From the NCBI GenBank assembly GCA_003576705.1, contig QOZS01000030.1, positions 1 through 64,000 on the forward strand: DNA of 64,000 nucleotides, written 5' to 3'. The notes beneath the pieces were generated by a model, which saw only the letters and a list, made by a program, of their open reading frames with translations, was not told where the DNA came from and ran no database searches. This document shows, piece by piece, positions 7,812 to 15,917 of the stretch; the first letter of the stretch is position 1; each line of letters begins with the position of its first letter. The stretch is from Desertibaculum subflavum. Lineage in GTDB: Bacteria; Pseudomonadota; Alphaproteobacteria; Ferrovibrionales; Ferrovibrionaceae. A program made the translations under genes and the position numbers.

Positions 7812-8114
7812 CCCTTGTGCGTTGCATGGCCTCTTCCCTTTGAAGCAACGCGCCCTTCTGGGGATGCATGGGGCGCGTCGGCGGCGCTGGCACACGCTGC
7901 GCATTTGTGTTATAGTACAAATGAAGGTTCCGTGGCCCGATCTTTTAACGTGTGAATACAGTCGAGTGGCCGCAGGACACATGTCTGCGGAAGCGCCTTT
8001 CTATTGGCTAAATACGGGTCGGAACGGGCGTACGAGTGGTTTGAAGTGATCCCCGGGTTCAGCCCGAAATCGGAAGTCCTGTAAAACCAGCGGCTTACGT
8101 GCCCGATGCGCTCC
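7812..8114. other. intergenic, no convincing gene
   Basis: Short open frames exist here on both strands (for example 7822-8049 plus), but their translations are arginine-rich or unpatterned and lack ribosome-binding sites. Base composition is intermediate between island and flank. Nothing identifiable as a tRNA, integrase or transposase remnant was seen. Confidence 0.5.
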
Positions 8115-8230
8115 CCGCCATTGGCTCCCATAGGACACCATAGGCAATCATTGGCTCCCATAGGAAATCATAGGCCGCCATAGGCTCCCGTTGGCTGCCA
8201 TAGGACGCCATAGGCAGCCATAGGCTTGCC
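8115..8230. repeat. array of about eleven 10-bp tandem repeats
   Basis: From about 8121 the sequence repeats with an exact 10-bp period. Units read TTGGCTCCCA, TAGGACACCA, TAGGCAATCA, TTGGCTCCCA, TAGGAAATCA, TAGGCCGCCA and so on to TAGGCTTGCC, consensus T(A/T)GGCNNCCA. Each unit is itself nearly palindromic (TGGC..GCCA). The period is close to one helical turn and not a multiple of three, so it is not coding. It sits at the right edge of the low-GC island. Function unknown: a protein-binding array or a slippage-expanded spacer are both possible. Confidence 0.8.
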
Positions 8231-8532
8231 TTCGCCTCGCGGGGCGCGCTCACGCACTCAAGCATCCGGCCACGATCGAAGAGCTGGAAGCGGGGATCGA
8301 GACGTCGGAGTGAGGTGTCACGGCCGGCGCTGGGATCGAATGGCGGAACAGAAGCGCCGCCTCTGCCCGTCCGAACCGGAAGGGCGCCGAGGAACTAATG
8401 CCCTGCATCCGCCGGATGGACCATGCGGAACAGATACGCCGCCGCTTCCTCATTCCAACTGGAACGGCGCGGAGGAACAGATGCGCCGCCGCATCTGTGC
8501 CGGGGCGCCAAGCGGCACCGCCCCCACCCAAA
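8231..8532. other. intergenic with imperfect direct repeats, no convincing gene
   Basis: This stretch contains three degenerate copies of a motif beginning GGAACAGA(A/T)(G/A)CGCCGCC, at about 8344, 8422 and 8473. The last copy forms a short inverted repeat (GATGCGCCGCCGCATC). No reading frame with plausible protein composition was found. It may be decayed repeat sequence next to the island. Confidence 0.45.
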
Positions 8533-8561
8533 CCCTCCCCCACGCTGCGCGCGAGGGAGGG
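8533..8561. repeat. REP-like palindrome after the acyl-CoA ligase
   Basis: CCCTCCCC..GCGC..GAGGGAGGG forms a GC-rich hairpin 38 bp downstream of the acyl-CoA ligase stop. Similar CCTCCCC...GGGGAGG palindromes recur three times at 10331-10496, so this is a member of an intergenic repeat family. It could also act as a terminator, although no T-run follows. Confidence 0.55.
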
Positions 8562-8598
8562 CTTCAGGTGGCGCTACCCGCGCTCGCGGCGCTTCCCC

Positions 8599-10293
8599 TC
8601 AAGCCGTCTTCGCCGCCGTCACCCCGAGCTGCTTCATCATCTCCTCCCGCATGACGAACTTCTGGATCTTGCCGGTGATCGTCATCGGGAACTGGTCGAC
8701 GAAGCGGATGTAGCGGGGGATCTTGTAATGCGCGATCTGGCCCTTGCAGAATTCGCGGATCTCCTCCTCGCTCGCGCGCTCGCCCTCGCGCAGCTTGATC
8801 CAGGCGCACACCTCCTCGCCGTATTTCGGGTCCGGCACGCCGATCACCTGCACGTCCTGCACCTTGGGATGGCGATACAGGAATTCCTCGATCTCGCGCG
8901 GATACACGTTCTCGCCGCCGCGGATCACCATGTCCTTCAGCCGGCCGACGATGTTGACATAGCCGGCGTCGTCCATGGTGGCGAGGTCGCCGGTATGCAT
9001 CCACCCGGCCGTGTCGATCGCCTCGTTCGTCTTCTCCGCGTCGCCCCAATAGCCCCGCATCACCGAATAGCCGCGGGTGCAGAACTCGCCGGTCTCGCCG
9101 CGGTTCACGATGCGGCCCTCGGTGTCGACGATCTTGATCTCGATATGCGGCTGCACGCGGCCCACGGTGGAGACGCGCCGCTCCATGCTGTCCTCGGTGG
9201 AGCTCTGGGTGGAGACCGGCGAGGTCTCGGTCATGCCATAGGCGATGGTCACTTCCTTCATGTTCATCTTGTCGATCACCCGCTTCATCACCTCGATCGG
9301 GCAGGGGCTACCCGCCATGATGCCGGTGCGCAGCCGCGACAGGTCGAACCTGGCAAAGTCCGGGTGGTCCAGCTCGGCGATGAACATGGTGGGCACGCCG
9401 TGCAGCGCGGTGCATTTCTCCGCCTGCACGGTTTCGAGGACGCTGAGCGGATCGAACGCCTCCGCCGGATAGACCATCGTGGAGCCATGCGTCAGGCAGG
9501 CCAGGTTGCCCAGCACCATGCCGAAGCAGTGATAGAGCGGCACCGGGATGCAGAGCCGATCGTCCGGCGTCAGCTTCATCGCCTCGCCGATGAACCAGCC
9601 GTTGTTCAGGATGTTGTGGTGGCTGAGCGTGGCGCCCTTGGGGAAGCCGGTGGTGCCGCTGGTGAACTGGATGTTGATCGCGTCGTCGAATTGCAGGGTG
9701 CCGGCGAGCTGCTTCAGGCGCTCGTGCTGGCTGTTGGTGGCACGCGGGGCGACCTCGTCGAAGTTCAGCATGCCCGGCGTCTTGTCCTTGCCGAGGCGGA
9801 TCACCCAGCGCAGATGCGGCAGCGCTTTCGAGTTGAGTTCGCCCGGCTTGGACGTCTTCAGCTCCGGCGCCAGGTCGTTGATGATCTCCAGATAGTCGGA
9901 GGTCTTCAGCGCAGGCGAGGTGATCAGCGCCTTGCAGCCCACCTTGTTCAGCGCGTAGTCCAGCTCGCTCCGCCGATAGGCCGGGTTGATGTTGACCAGC
10001 ACCAGCCCCGCCTTCGCGGTGGCGAACTGGGTCAGCACCCATTCCGAGTTGTTCTGCGACCAGATGCCGATCCGGTCGCCCGGCTCCAGCCCCAGCGCCA
10101 GCAGCCCGGCGGCCAGCGCATCGACCTTGGCCGCCAGCTCGCCCCACGTCCAGCGGATGCCCTGGTGCCGCACCACCAGCGCCTCGCGCTCGCGGTACTT
10201 GGCGACGGCCTCGTCGAAGAAATTCCCGATCGTCGCCCCGATCAGCGGCGTGGTCGAAGTCCCATGGTCATAAGAAAGCCGCGAACCCGACAT
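8599..10293 (-). CDS. AMP-binding acyl-CoA synthetase
   Basis: This 564-residue member of the adenylate-forming family activates a carboxylic acid with ATP and transfers it to coenzyme A. Core motifs are complete: the P-loop-like F-T-S-G-T-T-G-F-P-K-G, Y-G-M-T-E-T, W-M-H-T-G-D, R-L-K-D-M-V-I-R-G-G-E-N-V-Y-P at the domain hinge, and the C-terminal T-G-K-I-Q-K-F with the catalytic lysine. The length and hinge motif match medium/long-chain fatty acyl-CoA ligases of the FadD/AcsM type; chain-length preference cannot be read. The ATG at 10293 has a strong GGAGG site. The frame upstream to 10470 is repeat DNA. Confidence 0.92.
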   Translation of the reverse strand: MSGSRLSYDHGTSTTPLIGATIGNFFDEAVAKYREREALVVRHQGIRWTWGELAAKVDALAAGLLALGLEPGDRIGIWSQNNSEWVLTQFATAKAGLVLVNINPAYRRSELDYALNKVGCKALITSPALKTSDYLEIINDLAPELKTSKPGELNSKALPHLRWVIRLGKDKTPGMLNFDEVAPRATNSQHERLKQLAGTLQFDDAINIQFTSGTTGFPKGATLSHHNILNNGWFIGEAMKLTPDDRLCIPVPLYHCFGMVLGNLACLTHGSTMVYPAEAFDPLSVLETVQAEKCTALHGVPTMFIAELDHPDFARFDLSRLRTGIMAGSPCPIEVMKRVIDKMNMKEVTIAYGMTETSPVSTQSSTEDSMERRVSTVGRVQPHIEIKIVDTEGRIVNRGETGEFCTRGYSVMRGYWGDAEKTNEAIDTAGWMHTGDLATMDDAGYVNIVGRLKDMVIRGGENVYPREIEEFLYRHPKVQDVQVIGVPDPKYGEEVCAWIKLREGERASEEEIREFCKGQIAHYKIPRYIRFVDQFPMTITGKIQKFVMREEMMKQLGVTAAKTA

Positions 10294-10330
10294 GCACTCC
10301 TCCCGTGTTCCGGCCATCGTAATCAAAATT

Positions 10331-10496
10331 CCTCCCCCGTGGCGAAGCCGCGGGGGAGCCACCCAAATCTCCTCCCCTGCGCTTGCGCGGGGGAGGGTAG
10401 GGAGGGGGTCTTTGTGTTTTTCGTCTCCACCCGCACCCCGCCGACGAAAAACACAAAAACCCCCACCCATCCTCCCCCAACTGCGTTGGGAGAGGA
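10331..10496. repeat. cluster of REP-like palindromes with a long inverted repeat
   Basis: Three CCTCCCC..GGGGAGG-type palindromes lie at 10331-10358, 10371-10397 and 10471-10496. Between the last two is a perfect 15-bp inverted repeat, TTTGTGTTTTTCGTC at 10411-10425 and its complement at 10443-10457, around a 17-bp loop. The cluster fills the gap between the divergent acyl-CoA ligase and DUF192 genes. It resembles the mosaic REP elements found in many proteobacteria; it is not placed as a terminator because no gene ends here. Confidence 0.65.
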
Positions 10497-10524
10497 GCTA
10501 TCCCTCCGCTATAACCGCCCCGCC

Positions 10525-10995
10525 ATGAGCCTGACCCGCCGCCTTCTCCTCCTCGCCGCCCTGCTGCTCGCTGCAGTCCCCGCGCTGGCCCAGCCGCAGA
10601 CCGGCCTGCCGGTCACCGAGATCGTGATCCAGACCGCGACCGGAAAGCACAAGTTCCAGGTCGAGCTGGCGACGACGCCGGACCAGATGCAGCGCGGGTT
10701 GATGTACCGGCGCGAGATGGCGGCCGATCACGGCATGCTGTTCGATTACGGCTCGGATCAGGCCGGCATCGCGATGTGGATGAAGAACACCTTCATCCCG
10801 CTCGACATGCTGTTCGTGAAGGCGGACGGCGCGGTGCTCAACATCGCCGAGCGCACGGTACCCGGGTCGCTCGTCTCGGTGCCGGCGGCCGGCCCGGTGC
10901 GCGCGGTGATCGAGCTCAACGGCGGCACCGCATCCCGCCTCAAGATCAAGCCGGGCGACAAGGTGCTGCACCCGATCTTCGGCAGCAAGCCATGA
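10525..10995 (+). CDS. secreted DUF192 protein
   Basis: This 156-residue protein starts with a clear signal peptide (two arginines, leucine-rich core, A-L-A cleavage around residue 22). The mature part matches DUF192: E-L-A-T-T-P-D-Q-M-Q-R-G-L-M-Y-R, then M-L-F-D-Y, M-W-M-K-N-T-F-I-P-L-D-M-L-F and the final V-I-E-L-N-G-G. Such proteins form a small beta barrel in the periplasm or at the membrane with no established reaction. Its stop overlaps the next start as ATGA, so it is co-translated with the thioesterase. Confidence 0.9.
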   Translation: MSLTRRLLLLAALLLAAVPALAQPQTGLPVTEIVIQTATGKHKFQVELATTPDQMQRGLMYRREMAADHGMLFDYGSDQAGIAMWMKNTFIPLDMLFVKADGAVLNIAERTVPGSLVSVPAAGPVRAVIELNGGTASRLKIKPGDKVLHPIFGSKP

Positions 10996-11453
10996 AACCT
11001 ATCCCGGAGGGCTTCGAGCTCGTCCCGCCGCGCGGCGGCTTCACCCCCGGCATCGCCGATCTCTACGTCAAGCGCGAGGGGGAGGGGATCGTGCGCGGCG
11101 TGCGGGTGGAGCCGCGCCATCTCAACGTGGCGGGGATCGCCCATGGCGGCTTCCTGGCCACCATGATGGATTCGACCTTCGGCAATTCCTTGAGCCATAC
11201 CGGACGGCGCGGCTTCACCGTGCGCCTCGTCACCGACTATCTCAGCCCGGCCAAGCGCGGCGACTGGCTGGAGGGCCGCGCCCGCATCACCCGCGCCACC
11301 CAGACGCTCGCCTTCCTGGAGGGCGAGCTGACGGTCGAGGGCCGCGTCGTCATCAAGGGCCAGGCCGTCTTCGCGCTCCGCCAAAAGAAAGGGCCCGCGG
11401 ATCGGTGGATCCAGGGGCCCGGAAGTCAGAGTGGAGCAACAACTGAAGCATAA
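10992..11453 (+). CDS. PaaI-family thioesterase
   Basis: The 153-residue product is a single hotdog-fold domain. The HGGFLATMMDSTFG segment on the central helix matches the PaaI/acyl-CoA thioesterase signature H-G-G-x-x-x-x-x-x-D, with the aspartate expected to be catalytic. The V-T-D-Y-L strand and the ending E-G-E-L-x-x-x-G-R-V-V-I-K-G-Q-A fit the family. The C-terminal 20 residues are low-complexity and probably disordered. It overlaps the DUF192 gene by four bases; the acyl-CoA substrate is unknown. Confidence 0.88.
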   Translation: MKPIPEGFELVPPRGGFTPGIADLYVKREGEGIVRGVRVEPRHLNVAGIAHGGFLATMMDSTFGNSLSHTGRRGFTVRLVTDYLSPAKRGDWLEGRARITRATQTLAFLEGELTVEGRVVIKGQAVFALRQKKGPADRWIQGPGSQSGATTEA

Positions 11454-11553
11454 GTTAACACATTCGCGGGCCGCGTCGGTGACCGCGGTCACGTTCGGTT
11501 GTTTCGGGGGGCCGCTTGCGGTAAACGCTCGGGCCACTCACCGATGCGGGAAG

Positions 11554-11630
11554 CGGGGCGTAGCGCAGCCTGGTAGCGCGGCTGCCTTGGGCGCAGCAGG
11601 TCGCTGGTTCAAATCCAGTCGCCCCGACCA
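11554..11630 (+). tRNA. tRNA-Pro (anticodon TGG)
   Basis: The 77 bases fold as a complete cloverleaf. The acceptor CGGGGCG pairs with CGCCCCG, the anticodon stem GCTGC/GCAGC encloses loop CTTGGGC (anticodon TGG), the T arm carries GGTTCAAATCC, and CCA is encoded. Confidence 0.95.
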
Positions 11631-11664
11631 CCGCCAGGTTGCAGAGGAGCATAGGTAGCGAGCC

Positions 11665-11964
11665 ATGCCGCCCGTCGCCCGCATCCACAAGCCGGCCAAG
11701 ACCGCCATGCAGTCCGGCCGCGGCAATACCCACGACTGGGTGCTGGAATTCGAGGCCGAGGGGGCCCGCTTCGTCGAGCCATTGATGGGCTGGACCGGCA
11801 GCCGCACCACGCTCGGCCAGCTCCGTATGAGCTTCCCGACCCGGGAAGCCGCGATCGCCTTTGCCGAGAAGCACGGCATTCCCTACGAGGTCGAGGCGCC
11901 GAAATCGCGGGTCATCCCGCGCCGGGCCTATGCGGATAATTTCAGCTACCATCGCGTGCGCTGA
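11665..11964 (+). CDS. NDUFS4-like complex I accessory subunit
   Basis: This 99-residue protein matches the ETC complex I subunit domain (NDUFS4, the 18-kDa subunit of mitochondrial complex I): an early A-R-I-x-x-P-x-K-x-A-M-Q-S-G segment, W-V-L-E-F-E, the W-T-G-S-R-T-T strand, L-x-F-P-T-R-E-A-A-I-A-F-A-E-K-x-G-I, and the Y-A-D-N-F-S-Y-x-R ending. Bacterial copies are characteristic of Alphaproteobacteria, where the protein stabilises NADH:quinone oxidoreductase on the cytoplasmic side. It sits alone between two tRNA genes, away from any nuo operon, as is common. Confidence 0.93.
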   Translation: MPPVARIHKPAKTAMQSGRGNTHDWVLEFEAEGARFVEPLMGWTGSRTTLGQLRMSFPTREAAIAFAEKHGIPYEVEAPKSRVIPRRAYADNFSYHRVR

Positions 11965-11979
11965 TTTGCCTGATGATTC

Positions 11980-12056
11980 GCGCCCTTAGCTCAGTCGGAT
12001 AGAGCACGCGCCTTCTAAGCGCGGGGTCGCTGGTTCGAATCCAGCAGGGCGCGCCA
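11980..12056 (+). tRNA. tRNA-Arg (anticodon TCT)
   Basis: A full cloverleaf is present: acceptor GCGCCCT with AGGGCGC, D arm GCTCAGTCGGATAGAGC, anticodon stem CGCGC/GCGCG around CTTCTAA (anticodon TCT), T arm CTGGTTCGAATCCAG, and encoded CCA. Confidence 0.96.
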
Positions 12057-12349
12057 TTTCCGGCCCCTCGCAACCGGCCGCGACTCGTGGGAAATCCTGG
12101 CGTTTTGCCGGGCGACAGGCGCGCGGTGGCGAGCGTTCATCGCCGTCTGCGACCTTACGTTGTATCCGGGCTCTGCAAGATGTGGTGCGGTCGCCGGACG
12201 CCGCCACGCGATCTGGGCCGCGTCCTGGCCTGCTGTGACCAATTATAGCCAAGCTGCTGTGTTGCTTGACTTCTTTCCCCCATGGCGGTGGCCTTGGCGA
12301 GCATGGGGCGCGCGTGGCGGCGCCCCCACAAGGTCGCGAGGGGGATGTC

Positions 12350-12910
12350 ATGCGTAAGTTCGGTTTCGCGTCGCTGACGGTGGCGATGATGGCGGCTGGC
12401 CTGCAAGGCGGACCGGCCGCGGCGGCCATGTACCAGTTCATCCCGATGGGCAGTAACCCGACCGGCCTGCCGGTACAGGTCCAGATCGAATTCGCCGGCA
12501 GCGCCCTGCCGTCGAGCGGCAGCAAGTTCGACAACGATATCGGCGGCATCGTCAGCTTCCTGTTCCGGGTGGGCAGTTTCGAAGCCGATCTGGCGGACCT
12601 TCTGGCGGTCCAGGCCGATTGCGCCAATCCGGGCTCGGCCACCTGCGGCGGATCGCAGCTGGACTACGCCTTCGCGCCCGACAAGGGATCGATCCGCTTC
12701 AACAACACCTCCAGCGATTTCGAGTTCGGCTATAACGGCGGCCTCGCCGTCGGGGCGTTCAGCACCGATTTCCTGGGCCCCGCGGAATGCCGCGATGGCG
12801 GCGAGTGCGATTTCCGCGGCCTGTGGACCGAGGTCGGCGAGCCGATCGCGGCGCTGTTTCTGATCGGCGGCATCGCCTTCGCCGGCCTGGCGCGCCGCCG
12901 CCCGGCCTGA
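12350..12910 (+). CDS. secreted protein with PEP-CTERM-like sorting signal
   Basis: This 186-residue protein has an N-terminal signal peptide (M-R-K, hydrophobic core, A-A-A-A about residue 26), a beta-rich middle with two cysteine pairs (around residues 88-101 and 144-151), and a C-terminal tripartite tail: V-G-E-P, about 15 hydrophobic residues, then R-R-R. That tail resembles PEP-CTERM signals, which direct proteins to exosortase for sorting to the envelope; V-G-E-P differs from the usual V-P-E-P. No exosortase gene is in the window. The start at 12350 has GAGGGGG upstream. Confidence 0.75.
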   Translation: MRKFGFASLTVAMMAAGLQGGPAAAAMYQFIPMGSNPTGLPVQVQIEFAGSALPSSGSKFDNDIGGIVSFLFRVGSFEADLADLLAVQADCANPGSATCGGSQLDYAFAPDKGSIRFNNTSSDFEFGYNGGLAVGAFSTDFLGPAECRDGGECDFRGLWTEVGEPIAALFLIGGIAFAGLARRRPA

Positions 12911-13016
12911 GGCTGCCAGCCCGCCCCAGGCCTGATCGTCTCGACCTTTGCCTGAGATTCCCGCGCCGCCCGCTGCGGGTGTAGGCTCGGGCGTCAGACG
13001 GCTGGGAGGAAGCGCG

Positions 13017-13895
13017 ATGACGGCACGGCGGCGCCTCAGGGCGATGCTGCGGGAAGGGCCCATGGTGGTGGCGCCCGGCGCCTGGGACTGCATCACCGCG
13101 CGGCTGATCGAACAGGCGGGCTTCCCCGCAATCTACATGACCGGCGCCGGCACCGCGGCAACCCTCGGCTATCCCGATTACGGCCTGATCGGCTTGACGG
13201 AAATGGCCGACAATGCCGGCCGCATCGCCGCCGCGGTCGGCGTGCCGGTGATCGCCGACGCCGATACCGGCTATGGCAACGAGCTCAACGTGACCCGCAC
13301 GGTGCGGGAGTACGAGCGCCGCGGCGTGGCCGGCCTGCATATCGAGGACCAGGGCTTCCCGAAAAAGTGCGGCCATCTCGACAACAAGGAAGTGATCCCG
13401 GCGGCGCAGTTCGCCGCCAAGATCCGCGCCGCCGCCGAGGCGCGCACCGATCCCGATTTCCTGATCATCGCCCGCACCGATGCCCGCGCCGCGCTCGGCC
13501 TGGACGAGGCGGTCGCACGCGCCAATGCAGCGCTTTCCGCCGGTGCCGACATGGCCTTCGTCGAGGCGCCGCAGAGTGCGGAGGAGATCGCCGCGGTGCC
13601 GAAGCGGGTGAACGGGCCCTGCCTGCTCAACGTGGTGCGCGGCGGCAAGACGCCGCCGCTCGATCTCGCCGAGGCCGACCGCCAGGGCTATCGGCTCGCC
13701 ATCCTGCCGGGCGTGCTGCTCGCCAACGTGGTCGCCGTCTGCGACGACACGCTGGCCGCCATCAAGGCCCAGGGCCGGCATCCCGACCCGATGGGCCGGC
13801 AGAGCCTGAAGCAGCTGTTCGGCCGCTTCGGCGCCGACGAATGGGACAAGATTCGCGCGGCCTACGACATGCCGCCGTCGCGCGCGGCGGAATAG
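13017..13895 (+). CDS. isocitrate lyase / PEP mutase family C-C lyase
   Basis: The 292-residue protein is a member of the isocitrate lyase/PEP mutase superfamily, TIM-barrel enzymes acting on 2-hydroxy acids with Mg2+. Seen are the metal-binding A-D-A-D-T-G-Y-G (80-87), H-I-E-D-Q (108-112), and the lyase signature P-K-K-C-G-H with C118 on the catalytic loop, then I-I-A-R-T-D-A. The cysteine places it with lyases (methylisocitrate, dimethylmalate, oxaloacetate hydrolase types) rather than true PEP mutases. It starts an operon with aconitase-like hydratase subunits nine bases downstream, suggesting hydration of an unsaturated diacid followed by cleavage or the reverse. A GGGAGGA site supports the ATG at 13017. 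Confidence 0.9.
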   Translation: MTARRRLRAMLREGPMVVAPGAWDCITARLIEQAGFPAIYMTGAGTAATLGYPDYGLIGLTEMADNAGRIAAAVGVPVIADADTGYGNELNVTRTVREYERRGVAGLHIEDQGFPKKCGHLDNKEVIPAAQFAAKIRAAAEARTDPDFLIIARTDARAALGLDEAVARANAALSAGADMAFVEAPQSAEEIAAVPKRVNGPCLLNVVRGGKTPPLDLAEADRQGYRLAILPGVLLANVVAVCDDTLAAIKAQGRHPDPMGRQSLKQLFGRFGADEWDKIRAAYDMPPSRAAE

Positions 13896-13904
13896 GGAGG
13901 CGTT

Positions 13905-15311
13905 ATGGCAGAAGCCCTCAGCCTGTTCGAGAAGATCTGGCGCCGCCACGTGGTGATCGCGCGGCCGGACGGCTACACGCTGCTCCATGTCGACCGCCAG
14001 CTGCTGCATGACGGCTCCTGGCAGGCCTTCGAGAAGCTCGCCGCCCGCGGCATCAAGATGAGGCGACCCGACCGCCACTTCGCGACACCAGACCACTTCA
14101 CCTCCACCGCGGCGGAATCGATCGACGCGATCGACGACCCGATCCGCCGCCGCGTGGTGGATGCCATCGTCGCCAACACGGCGCGCGAGGGCGTGCAGCT
14201 GTTCGGCCTCGGCGATCCTCGCCGCGGCATCGTGCACGTGGTCGGACCGGAGCAGGGCATCACCCAGCCGGGGCTCCTGATGGTCTGCGGCGACAGCCAC
14301 ACCGCGACGCATGGCGCGCTCGGCGCGCTCGCTTTCGGCATCGGCGCCTCCGAGGTCGCGCATGTCATGGCGACGCAGGCGATCTGGCAGAAGAAGCCGA
14401 AGACCATGCGCATCACGGTCGACGGCAGGCTCGGCCCCGGCATCGTGGCCAAGGACGTGATCCTCGCCATCATCGCCAGGATCGGCGCCGGCGGCGGCGT
14501 CGGCCATGTGCTCGAATATGCCGGAGCCGCGATCCGCGGTCTCTCCATCGAAGGCCGCCTCACCCTCTGCAACATGTCGATCGAGGCCGGCGCCCGCGCC
14601 GGCATGGTGGCGCCGGACGAGAAGACTTTCGCCTATCTCGAAGGTCGGCCTTTCGCGCCGAAGGGTGATGAGTGGCGCAAGGCAATGGACTTCTGGCGCG
14701 GCCTGCCGAGCGATCCGGGGGCCATGTTCGATGCCGAGGTGACCCTGGACGGCGATGCCATCGCGCCGATGGTGACCTGGGGCACCAGTCCGGAAGACGC
14801 GGCGCCGGTGACCGCCACGGTGCCGGATCCGTCGTCCTACAGCGATGCGGTGAAGCAGGAAGGCGTGCGCCGCGCCCTCGACTATATGGGCCTCAAGGCC
14901 GGCCAGAAGCTGACCGATATCGCTGTCGATCGCGTCTTCATCGGCTCCTGTACCAATGCCCGCATCGAGGACCTGCGCGCCGCCGCCGCGGTGGCGAAGG
15001 GCCGGCGCGCCGTGGTGCGCGCCTGGGCCGTGCCGGGCTCCGGCCTGGTCAAGCGCCAGGCCGAGGCGGAAGGGCTCGACCGCATCTTCCGCGATGCCGG
15101 CTTCGAATGGCGCGAGCCCGGCTGCTCCATGTGCGTCGGCATGAACGGCGACACGGTGGATGCCGGCCAGCGCTGCGCCTCGACCTCGAACCGCAACTTC
15201 GTCGGCCGCCAGGGACCCGGCGCCCGCACGCATCTGATGAGCCCGGCCATGGCCGCGGCCGCGGCGGTCACCGGCCGGTTCACCGACGTGCGCAAGCTGG
15301 GAGCCGCCTGA
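13905..15311 (+). CDS. aconitase-family hydro-lyase large subunit (LeuC-like)
   Basis: At 468 residues this matches the large subunit of 3-isopropylmalate dehydratase/homoaconitase. The [4Fe-4S] ligands are present: G-S-C-T-N in the middle domain and C-S-M-C near the C-terminus; C-G-D-S-H-T-A-T-H is also intact. The N-terminal region diverges from canonical LeuC, and leuA and leuB are not nearby. Being in an operon with an isocitrate lyase-family enzyme, it may act on dimethylmaleate, citraconate or a related diacid instead of isopropylmalate; that is inference. The stop overlaps the small-subunit start (TGATG). Confidence 0.88.
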   Translation: MAEALSLFEKIWRRHVVIARPDGYTLLHVDRQLLHDGSWQAFEKLAARGIKMRRPDRHFATPDHFTSTAAESIDAIDDPIRRRVVDAIVANTAREGVQLFGLGDPRRGIVHVVGPEQGITQPGLLMVCGDSHTATHGALGALAFGIGASEVAHVMATQAIWQKKPKTMRITVDGRLGPGIVAKDVILAIIARIGAGGGVGHVLEYAGAAIRGLSIEGRLTLCNMSIEAGARAGMVAPDEKTFAYLEGRPFAPKGDEWRKAMDFWRGLPSDPGAMFDAEVTLDGDAIAPMVTWGTSPEDAAPVTATVPDPSSYSDAVKQEGVRRALDYMGLKAGQKLTDIAVDRVFIGSCTNARIEDLRAAAAVAKGRRAVVRAWAVPGSGLVKRQAEAEGLDRIFRDAGFEWREPGCSMCVGMNGDTVDAGQRCASTSNRNFVGRQGPGARTHLMSPAMAAAAAVTGRFTDVRKLGAA

Positions 15312-15913
15312 TGGAGCCCTTCACCAAGTTGACCGCCGTCGCGGTGCCGATCGACATGTCGAATGTCGATACTGACCAGATCATCCCGGCGCGCTTCCTG
15401 GCGCTGCCGCGCGAGCAGGCGAAGCTCGGCCTGTTCCACGACATCCGGCGCGACGCGGCGAAGCAGCTCAAGCCGGACTTTCCGCCGAACCGGCCCGAAT
15501 ATGCCGGCGCCGCCATCCTGGTGGCGGCGCGCAATTTCGGCTGCGGCTCGTCGCGCGAGCACGCCGTCTCGGTGCTCAAGGACAACGGCTTCCGCGCTTT
15601 CGTGGCGCCGAGCTTCGGTGATATCTTCCACAACAACTGCTATCAGAACGGTGTGCTGCCGATCGTGGTGGGGGAGGAGCGCGCGGCGACGCTGCGGGCA
15701 CTGCTGGCGGCGCAGCCCGGCGCGACAATGACGGTCGACCTCGCCGCCCAGACGCTGGCCGGCCCCGACGGCATCGTAGACAAGTTCCCGATCGACAGCT
15801 TCCGCAAGGATTGCCTGCTGCGTGGCCAGGACGACATCAGCTTCACGCTCGGCCATGCGGCCGAGATCGCGGCATTCGAGGCCGCGCATGGCCGGGAGCT
15901 CAGCTGGCTGTAG
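15311..15913 (+). CDS. aconitase-family hydro-lyase small subunit (LeuD-like)
   Basis: This 200-residue swivel-domain subunit carries the LeuD hallmarks: N-V-D-T-D-Q-I-I-P-A-R-F, N-F-G-C-G-S-S-R-E-H-A with the substrate-binding serines and arginine, and F-G-D-I-F-H-N-N-C. It completes the heterodimer with the preceding LeuC-like protein and overlaps it by one base. It shows nothing that separates leucine biosynthesis from a catabolic hydratase; the gene neighbourhood favours the latter. Confidence 0.88.
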   Translation: MEPFTKLTAVAVPIDMSNVDTDQIIPARFLALPREQAKLGLFHDIRRDAAKQLKPDFPPNRPEYAGAAILVAARNFGCGSSREHAVSVLKDNGFRAFVAPSFGDIFHNNCYQNGVLPIVVGEERAATLRALLAAQPGATMTVDLAAQTLAGPDGIVDKFPIDSFRKDCLLRGQDDISFTLGHAAEIAAFEAAHGRELSWL

Positions 15914-15917
15914 ACGC

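Noticed and set aside
8115..8230. CRISPR array
   Set aside because: The repeat unit is only 10 bp with no unique spacers, and there are no cas genes.
11554..12056. tRNA genes as the attachment site of the accessory island
   Set aside because: They lie more than 3 kb beyond the island edge with housekeeping genes between; no duplicated tRNA 3' end was seen at the island borders.
12759..15233. 824-residue minus-strand frame
   Set aside because: It overlaps three well-supported plus-strand genes and shows only shadow composition.
13905..15913. leuC and leuD gene names
   Set aside because: Family membership is clear, but the operon context and divergent N-terminus make leucine biosynthesis unproven, so the symbols were left out.
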